Origin: Eubacterium sp.
GTDB taxonomy: Bacteria > Bacillota > Clostridia > Lachnospirales > Lachnospiraceae
Assembly: GCA_017433295.1 (NCBI GenBank)
Contig: JAFRHL010000021.1
Span: forward strand, 1-64,000
Direction: 5' to 3'
DNA: 64,000 nt
Shown: positions 58,467 through 64,000 of the stretch, one piece after another
Layout: the number at the start of each line of letters is the position of its first letter
Numbering within the stretch: the stretch's first letter is position 1
The notes under the pieces: generated by a model
The model's input: the letters and a program-made list of their open reading frames with translations, nothing else
What the model was told of the DNA's origin: nothing
Database searches by the model: none
Made by a program: the position numbers and the translations under genes

Positions 58467-58750
58467 CTGTCTTAAAGAGCCGGTCGGGGTTGAAAATAAT
58501 GTAGTTTACATTCAAAGAGACGGTCGGCATTGAAGATGTACATTTATTGGAGCGTGCAGGGTCACGGAGTGTCTTAAAGAAGTGGTCTGGGTTGATAGAG
58601 ATGAAGTTGTAATAAGGGAGATATTGTTCATCGGATTTCACGGAAACCGAGGGTGTTTAAGACAAAGCGGGAGGTTGAGGAGGCTCAATAAGAATTTCCT
58701 CTAACGATTCGAGACGATGATGGGGATCATCGTTTGGAATGGGTGGAGAA
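58467..58750 (+). repeat. Diverged long repeat, copy 2
   Basis: This is the partner of 56555-56830, with best identity in the first 60 bases and at the ends. It ends just before the YafQ-type toxin gene, where an antitoxin gene would be expected. It contains no open frame with start and RBS on the plus strand. Confidence 0.6.
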
Positions 58751-58772
58751 AAGTACAGCAGACGTTCAAGTT

Positions 58773-59039
58773 ATGTTTGAAATAAACTACTCCGGGAAGT
58801 TTAAGAGAGACTACCGCCTGATGAAGAAACGTGGCTACGATATGGAGGTCCTACGCGATGTGGTCGACTTGCTGAGAGCAGGTATTCCGCTGGATGATAA
58901 ATATCATGACCATCAGCTTGTCGCTGATTACGCAGGCAGCCGTGAGTGCCACATTAGACCTGACTGGCTGCTCATTTACTGGAAAGGGCAAGATTATATC
59001 GAGCTTCAGAGGACAGGGACACACAGTGATCTGTTTTAA
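58773..59039 (+). CDS. YafQ/RelE-family mRNA interferase toxin
   Basis: This 88-aa protein starts MFEINYSGKFKRDYRLMKKRGYD and has the YafQ active set: His in YHDHQL, His-Asp-Trp in ECHIRPDWLLIY, and His and Phe in RTGTHSDLF. These toxins cut mRNA in the ribosome. The sequence looks fully active. No RelB/DinJ-like antitoxin is found upstream (copy 2 of the repeat lies there) or downstream. ATG 58773 matches family length; upstream in-frame TTG 58734 is possible. No strong RBS. Confidence 0.82.
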   Translation: MFEINYSGKFKRDYRLMKKRGYDMEVLRDVVDLLRAGIPLDDKYHDHQLVADYAGSRECHIRPDWLLIYWKGQDYIELQRTGTHSDLF

Positions 59040-59052
59040 GAACAGTCTCTTC

Positions 59053-59100
59053 CGATTCGAGTTGATGAAAAATGTTCACCGGTTGGAATGAGCAGAGACG
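59053..59100 (+). repeat. Third, partial copy of the repeat end
   Basis: CGATTCGAG, then a short spacer, then CCGGTTGGAATGAGCAGAGACG, matching the ends of the 56555 and 58467 copies. It follows the toxin gene by 13 nt, so the toxin is bracketed by repeat ends. Confidence 0.5.
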
Positions 59101-59271
59101 CTCACAATACTTTATCTACCACACAGTGGTCTGAGTTTGCGAAAAAACGGTGAGGGCTACTGTACTAAAGGTATTTTCGGAGCACATATGTAATCGTATC
59201 GTTAATACCCACATGTGTGGATTTCATAGGATATAGGAATCAATAGACGAAGAAGAAATCGAGGAAACATA

Positions 59272-60636
59272 ATGGAAAAGAGAACAATCAGTTTTAGTCC
59301 GCCTGACATCACCGAACTTGAAATTAATGAAGTCGCAGAAGCATTGCGTTCTGGTTGGATAACTACGGGACCGAGAACAAAGATGCTGGAATGCCGGCTT
59401 GCTGCATATTTTGAAACTGGGAAAACAGATATTGACTGCACTAGCCGGGAGGCGATTGCAAAGTATAGCCAGAAGGTTGTGTGCTTAAATTCTGCCACGG
59501 CTGCGGAAGAATTGAACCTTCGCATCCTCGGCGTTGGCCCAGGTGATGAGGTGATAGTCCCAGCATATTCTTATACCGCTTCTGCGTCTGCCGCGATCCA
59601 CTGCGGTGCAACGGTAGTGTTTGTGGATATTCAGAAAGATGGTGATCCGGATACTCATTGTCCGGAGATGGATTACGACGCCCTGGAAGCAGCTATTACT
59701 GAAAAGACCAAGGCGATCATTCCAGTTGATCTTGGTGGTATTGTCTGCGACTATGACCGGATTTTTGAGGTCGTGGAGCGGAAGAAGGATCTGTTCAATC
59801 CTATGATTTCCGATGGTACTCCATTATCAGATCTTAGTTCTGCTATCCAGCGCGGTTTGGGTTGTGTGGCGGTCGTATCCGATTGTGCTCACAGCCTTGG
59901 AGCGAGCCGTGTGGTGAGCAGAACCGGAGAAGGCAAGATCGTACCAACCCGCCGCTACTGTGGCAGAATCGCTCATTTTTCAAGTTTCAGCTTCCATGCG
60001 GTGAAAAACTATACTACCGCCGAAGGTGGGGCAAGTACATGGTGCTTACCATCCTCCGTCTACGACGAGGGCGTGACGGATGCACAGATTTATAAGTTCT
60101 ATCAGCTCTTATCTCTCCACGGCCAGAACAAAGACGCTCTGGCAAAAACGAAGGTCGGTGCTTGGGAATACGACATTATCGGGCCGTGGTATAAGTGCAA
60201 CATGACGGATATCATGGCGGCGATCGGTTTGCGGCAGTTGGATAGGTACCTATGCCTGCTAGATAGAAGAGTTGAGATGATGGCGAAGTATGACGCGGCT
60301 TGCGATGCGTTGGGAATAAGTCATATGGTTCATCATGTCGAGGGAATGGATAGTTCTAATCATCTGTACCTGATAAGAGTGCCGGGGATAGATGTTGAAC
60401 AGAGGAATTTGATAATAGAGAAGATGGCTGAATGCGGTGTGTCCACCAATGTTCACTACAAGCCGATGCCAATGATGACTGCATATAAAGAGAGTAGCGG
60501 TGGGATAGGGCTGTATCCAAACGCTTATGACTATTATAAGAACTTAATCACGCTCCCGTTCCACACATTGCTGTCGGATGAGGACGTGGAGTATGTATGT
60601 GAGACGTTAAAGGAAGTAGTTAGTGAAGTTTGTTAA
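59272..60636 (+). CDS. DegT/DnrJ/EryC1/StrS-type aminotransferase
   Basis: This 454-aa PLP enzyme makes amino sugars from keto sugars. It has LRSGWITTGPRT, LNSATAAEELNLRILGVGPGDEVIVPAYSYTASASA, VSDCAHSLGA and the PLP Lys in FHAVKNYTTAEGG. It is longer than many relatives because of an insertion around 55-70 and 165-200. Codon use is less GC-rich than in the CapD gene. GAGG lies upstream. It opens the second polysaccharide block. Confidence 0.92.
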   Translation: MEKRTISFSPPDITELEINEVAEALRSGWITTGPRTKMLECRLAAYFETGKTDIDCTSREAIAKYSQKVVCLNSATAAEELNLRILGVGPGDEVIVPAYSYTASASAAIHCGATVVFVDIQKDGDPDTHCPEMDYDALEAAITEKTKAIIPVDLGGIVCDYDRIFEVVERKKDLFNPMISDGTPLSDLSSAIQRGLGCVAVVSDCAHSLGASRVVSRTGEGKIVPTRRYCGRIAHFSSFSFHAVKNYTTAEGGASTWCLPSSVYDEGVTDAQIYKFYQLLSLHGQNKDALAKTKVGAWEYDIIGPWYKCNMTDIMAAIGLRQLDRYLCLLDRRVEMMAKYDAACDALGISHMVHHVEGMDSSNHLYLIRVPGIDVEQRNLIIEKMAECGVSTNVHYKPMPMMTAYKESSGGIGLYPNAYDYYKNLITLPFHTLLSDEDVEYVCETLKEVVSEVC

Positions 60637-60979
60637 ATGGGCTCTGGTAGCCGGCTATATCTTTTTCATACTGACACAGACAATACTGTTTCGATCAACG
60701 CACCCGGAACCGATTTTCAAACCGCTATTTTGGGAACTTCAGAATGGCTACTGGTCTGATATCTGGCAAAATACTCTGTTGTTCATGCCGCTTGGATTTC
60801 TAATCGGTGGTTGGAAAGGAGTTGTGGGGGGCTTCCTTGTTTCCTGTTCTATAGAAACAGTACAGTACTTTACTCGATTAGGATTTTGTGAATTTGATGA
60901 TGTGTTGAATAACACAATTGGAGCTGGACTTGGAGCCATCCTTCTTCACACTGTTCGCAAATGCTTAAAAGAAAAATGA
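60623..60979 (+). CDS. VanZ-like membrane protein
   Basis: This 118-aa protein has three to four hydrophobic helices and the VanZ pattern WQNTLLFMPLGFLIGG...SIETVQYFTRLGFCEFDDVLNNTIGAGLGA. It starts with GTG 60623, 5 nt after AAGGAAG, and overlaps the aminotransferase gene by 14 nt. It is a short relative of the VanZ-like gene at 55.8 kb, so the locus has two. Confidence 0.82.
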   Translation: MKFVKWALVAGYIFFILTQTILFRSTHPEPIFKPLFWELQNGYWSDIWQNTLLFMPLGFLIGGWKGVVGGFLVSCSIETVQYFTRLGFCEFDDVLNNTIGAGLGAILLHTVRKCLKEK

Positions 60980-60991
60980 AGGTTAATAAGG

Positions 60992-61636
60992 ATGGAAAAT
61001 ATGTATAGAAGATATATTAAACGATTACTTGATTTGATCATTAGTATTATAGGCTTTCCTTTCTTCTTAATAGCCCTCATCGTATTCGGACCAATCATAA
61101 AGGCAACGGATAAGGGACCGGTTTTCTACAATGCGAAAAGAATTGGAAGGAACGGAAAACTGTTTAAAATGTTCAAGTTCCGTTCAATGTATGTTAATGC
61201 ACCAGATATCCGCTTAGCTGATGGATCTACATACAACGGAGAAGACGATCCCAGAGTAACCAAGGTGGGAAAGTTCATGCGTGCAACCAGCATCGACGAA
61301 CTCCCGCAGTTAATCAACATGCTGAACGGAACGATGAGCTTAATTGGCCCGCGGCCCGATCCCCCAGATTGGCTTGATAAGTATCCAGAAGATATAAAGG
61401 TGTTCTTGACCGTTCGCCCCGGATTGACCGGCTACAGTCAAGCATATTTCCGTAATGGTGCTGACGGTGAGCAGAAGATGAAGAACGATGCGTACTATGC
61501 ACAACACGTTTCTTTCCTCTTTGATGTAAAGATTTTTTTTAAGACTATTGCCACTGTCCTTGGACATGAAGGAACATACAAAGATACATCGTCAGAAGAA
61601 GAAGCCGTAAAGCAGGCAGAAGCTCTGAAAAAGTGA
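60992..61636 (+). CDS. Initiating sugar-phosphate transferase (PglC/WcaJ-type)
   Basis: This 214-aa protein has a membrane helix (about 12-34), then the bacterial sugar-transferase core: FKMFKFRSMYVNAP, RATSIDELPQLINMLNGTMSLIGPRP and VRPGLTGYSQ. It loads the first sugar phosphate onto undecaprenyl phosphate to start a surface glycan. The size fits the short PglC-like class. The start may be 60992 or 61001. It follows the VanZ-like gene by 12 nt. Confidence 0.93.
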   Translation: MENMYRRYIKRLLDLIISIIGFPFFLIALIVFGPIIKATDKGPVFYNAKRIGRNGKLFKMFKFRSMYVNAPDIRLADGSTYNGEDDPRVTKVGKFMRATSIDELPQLINMLNGTMSLIGPRPDPPDWLDKYPEDIKVFLTVRPGLTGYSQAYFRNGADGEQKMKNDAYYAQHVSFLFDVKIFFKTIATVLGHEGTYKDTSSEEEAVKQAEALKK

Positions 61637-61655
61637 TGAGAAGGAGTGCGGCAGA

Positions 61656-62708
61656 ATGGTTAAAGAATATGGCTATGAATACGATGCCGTACTCAATGAG
61701 CAAATATGGAAGGCTACAGAGGGCAAGGTAACAGATCAAAAGCTGATGGGTGCCAATTGCCTACGTAGTGGAAGGGATGCGCTTAAGGCGATTGCAAGAG
61801 AATATGAACCCTGTGTGGCTCTATTGCCAGCTCTCGCCTGTGATTCTATGGTTCATCCCTTCGAATCGTATGGACACAAGATTCAGTATTATAGGCTGAA
61901 TGAAGATTATTCGATTAATCTGGAAAGTTTGAAAATTGGAGAAGAAAAGACTCTTTTCCTCTATGCTGATTATTTCGGGAAGCCGGCAATACAGGATGAG
62001 GAGCTTGAGAAGCTCAGAACACGTGGAAACATTATCTTCATTGAAGACAGAACCCACAACTTAGTCTGGGAGAGACGGTATAGCTTCAAGTCTGATTACA
62101 TCATGGCAAGTCTCCGAAAATGGTTTCCTGTTCCGGATGGTGGATTACTCTGGGGCGAGATTACAAAGCCGCTTGGAAACGATACAACTTTCTCTATGAC
62201 ACGACTTAAAGCCCAATGCATGCGACATGAATTTTTAGTTTGTGGAGAAGAGAGCATAAAGACGGAGTATCGCAAGATCTTCTCTACAGTTTCTGATTTG
62301 ATGGACGAAGATGGGCCGAGTGCTATGTCTGCTTACGCTTATGCGTTGGCGAGGGATACGGATTGGGATGAGGTGCGGAAAGCGAGGCAACAGAATGCTG
62401 AAGCTCTGATCTCGATTCTGTCCACATCCCCCTATGTTAGTTTCATCCAGAATCAGTCTGGCAAAAGCGACCTCTATGTGTCATTTATCGTTCCCAACCG
62501 GGATGAGGTGCAGAGAAAGCTATCAGCAGAGGGAATCTTCAATACTATTATCTGGCCTCTGATGGACGAGCAGAAACACGTTTGCTCAGTAGCAAAAATC
62601 ACCGAGGAAAACATGCTAGCTGCTCCGTGTGATCAGCGATATTCAACAGATGATATGAAAACAATAGGTGCTGAAATTGTGAGGGTTATAGCCGATGTTA
62701 ACGGATAA
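61656..62708 (+). CDS. PLP-dependent aminotransferase-like protein
   Basis: This 350-aa protein resembles the DegT fold (SGRDALKAIAREY, ALLPALACDSMVHPFESYGHKIQYY). In the usual PLP-lysine region it reads SDYIMASLRKWFPVPDGGLLWG, where Lys in RKWF could be the Schiff-base lysine. EDRTHNL replaces the common EDxAH. It may aminate a sugar or be an atypical family member. AAGGAG is 9 nt upstream and its end overlaps the next gene by 14 nt. Confidence 0.75.
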   Translation: MVKEYGYEYDAVLNEQIWKATEGKVTDQKLMGANCLRSGRDALKAIAREYEPCVALLPALACDSMVHPFESYGHKIQYYRLNEDYSINLESLKIGEEKTLFLYADYFGKPAIQDEELEKLRTRGNIIFIEDRTHNLVWERRYSFKSDYIMASLRKWFPVPDGGLLWGEITKPLGNDTTFSMTRLKAQCMRHEFLVCGEESIKTEYRKIFSTVSDLMDEDGPSAMSAYAYALARDTDWDEVRKARQQNAEALISILSTSPYVSFIQNQSGKSDLYVSFIVPNRDEVQRKLSAEGIFNTIIWPLMDEQKHVCSVAKITEENMLAAPCDQRYSTDDMKTIGAEIVRVIADVNG

Positions 62709-63900
62709 AGCAAACGAAACACAGAAAACGATAATGATCCTTGGCGCAAGCATCCTCCAACTTCCGGCGATTGAGAAAGCTGTGGAGATGGGGTTGAAAG
62801 TAGTAGCCCTTGATATGAATCCCGAGGCAGTTGGATTTAATGTCCCAAGTGTCATTAAAGAAGTAATCAGCACCATTGATATACCAGCCGCCGTTGAAGC
62901 GGCAAAGAGACATCATATTGATGGCGTTATGACGCTTGCGACCGACATGCCGATGCGCACGGTGGCGGCTGTAGCGAAGGAATGTGGGATTGTAGGTGTA
63001 TCAGAAGATACTGCTGTAAAGGCAACCGATAAGAGCGTGATGCGCGAAGCGTTGAAGGCTGTTGGAGTCCCGGTTCCGAAGTTCTTTAGGGTGACGAATA
63101 AGGAAGAATTCAAAGCTGCGGTAGATCAGATCGAAGGTCCGTTTATGGTCAAGCCCGCTGATAGTTCCGGTAGCAGAGGGATTCTGAAGGTGGAAGAAAG
63201 GGAAAACCTCGACTCCACTTACGAATACACTAAGCATTTCTCCCATAACGGTGTTGTGGTTGTCGAAGAATGCATGACTGGACCTGAGGTTAGTGTAGAA
63301 ACGCTTGCTATAGACGGAGAAGTCCACGTAATTCAGATAACCGATAAGATAACTACCGGTGCTCCTCATTTTGTTGAGATGGGTCATACACAACCTACAA
63401 GACTTGATTGTGCTGAAGAAATTAGGAAAGTAGCTGTCGCAGCGAATAAAGCAATTGGAATTGAAAATGGCCCATCACACACAGAGATAATTGTAACCGA
63501 AGATGGGCCGAAGATTGTTGAACTTGGAGCGCGTTTAGGTGGTGACTGCATTACTACGCACTTGGTTCCTTTATCTACTGGTGTTAATATGGTTGAGGCT
63601 TGCATTAAGATAGCACTCGGTGAAAAACCAAGTATCACTCCGACAATGTACTGTGGCTCTGCTATTCGTTATTTTCATCAGCATGCGGGTGTTGTGAAGA
63701 GTATCGAAGGGCTGACGGAGGCAGAAGGAATGCCAGGCGTGAAGCAGATTTCCATTGTCCATGGTGTTGGAGAGAAAATCACTGAGATAACTGATAGTGG
63801 ATCTAGAATGGGGTTTGTGATTGCGCAGGGTGTAGATGCGGAAGATGCTGCATACAATTCTGAAACCGCAATGGCTTCTATTCATGTTGAGGTACTTTGA
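62695..63900 (+). CDS. ATP-grasp ligase
   Basis: This 401-aa protein has an N-terminal Rossmann-like preATP-grasp domain (IMILGASILQLPAIEKA), a central region with FMVKPADSSGSRGI (ATP-binding) and VVVEECMTGPEVSVE, and metal ligands in VELGARLGGDCITTHL. It is of the carbamoyl-phosphate-synthase/PurK-like carboxylate-amine ligase type. Beside two PLP enzymes and a sugar transferase it could join an amino acid to a sugar or make a peptide-like modification. That is inference. Confidence 0.85.
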   Translation: MLTDKANETQKTIMILGASILQLPAIEKAVEMGLKVVALDMNPEAVGFNVPSVIKEVISTIDIPAAVEAAKRHHIDGVMTLATDMPMRTVAAVAKECGIVGVSEDTAVKATDKSVMREALKAVGVPVPKFFRVTNKEEFKAAVDQIEGPFMVKPADSSGSRGILKVEERENLDSTYEYTKHFSHNGVVVVEECMTGPEVSVETLAIDGEVHVIQITDKITTGAPHFVEMGHTQPTRLDCAEEIRKVAVAANKAIGIENGPSHTEIIVTEDGPKIVELGARLGGDCITTHLVPLSTGVNMVEACIKIALGEKPSITPTMYCGSAIRYFHQHAGVVKSIEGLTEAEGMPGVKQISIVHGVGEKITEITDSGSRMGFVIAQGVDAEDAAYNSETAMASIHVEVL

Positions 63901-64000
63901 ATGAGGATAGCAATTCTTGATAATGGAACGAGTGATAAGGCATCAGATAGGGTAGAACTAGTCGCCACCCTACAGTCGTTGGGCTATGAAGTGTCAATTG
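63901..64000 (+). CDS. Partial gene cut by the window end
   Basis: An ORF starts with ATG directly after the stop of the ATP-grasp gene (TGA|ATG) and stays open to the edge. The first 33 residues begin MRIAILDNGTSD and run LVATLQSLGYEVSI, a Rossmann-like beta-alpha start as seen in glycosyltransferases and ATP-grasp proteins. Family cannot be decided. Confidence 0.6.
   Translation, partial: MRIAILDNGTSDKASDRVELVATLQSLGYEVSI

Noticed and set aside
58378-58641. Minus-strand ORF of 87 codons across repeat copy 2
   Set aside because: Follows the repeat blocks, has no RBS, and the same frame is not kept in copy 1.

Overview
The window looks like chromosome of a spore-forming, anaerobic Firmicute of the Lachnospiraceae type. 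This is inferred from strong AGGAGG-type ribosome binding sites, TTG/GTG starts, sporulation genes (spoIIP, gpr, GerMN lipoprotein, SleB-like hydrolase), an NfnAB-type ferredoxin:NADP oxidoreductase, a clostridial-type glutaminyl-tRNA synthetase and secreted proteins built from Ig-like repeats. No species can be named from the sequence alone.

Layout. 0.2-13 kb: tRNA-Thr, a WYL regulator, a 33-codon small ORF with a HAD-like hydrolase, a large secreted repeat protein, larE, an HExxH protein, a cell-wall hydrolase, glnS, nfnA-nfnB and guaB. 13-21 kb: a membrane-anchored amidase, then a tight amino-acid operon leuB-ilvD-ilvB-serA-asd behind one promoter. 21-32 kb: an MscS channel, argH, a polar amino-acid ABC transporter, argG, and the divergent argCJBD operon. 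32.4-41 kb: a DMT-type transporter behind a long inverted repeat that covers its ribosome binding site, then comEA, a two-component system, a GerMN lipoprotein, comEC and holA. 40.6-49.8 kb: spoIIP, gpr, rpsT, lepA and hemW, in the order known from Bacillus and its relatives, but split between rpsT and lepA by an AT-rich three-gene cassette (DUF262 protein, AAA/OLD-like ATPase, unknown protein with a DUF4160-like tail).

50-64 kb is accessory, surface-polysaccharide territory. A tyrosine recombinase is followed by a segment of about 400 bp bounded by perfect 25-bp inverted repeats. The segment carries a good sigma-A promoter pointing at the next genes (a DEAD/DEAH helicase with four helicase-associated repeats, then a CapD/FlaA1-type sugar epimerase/dehydratase and a VanZ-like protein). 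This has the anatomy of an invertible promoter, now in the ON orientation. 56.3-59.2 kb is a scrambled stretch with diverged repeats, a 20-bp motif cluster that looks like transposon-end debris, two small hypothetical genes and an orphan YafQ-type toxin. From 59.3 kb to the end, a second polysaccharide block with different base composition carries a DegT-type aminotransferase, another VanZ-like protein, an initiating sugar transferase, a second PLP-fold protein, an ATP-grasp ligase and one gene cut by the window edge.

The best candidates for something new are the recombinase plus invertible promoter driving a helicase and polysaccharide locus, the DUF262/AAA/DUF4160-like cassette, and the RBS-sequestering structured leader before the DMT transporter.
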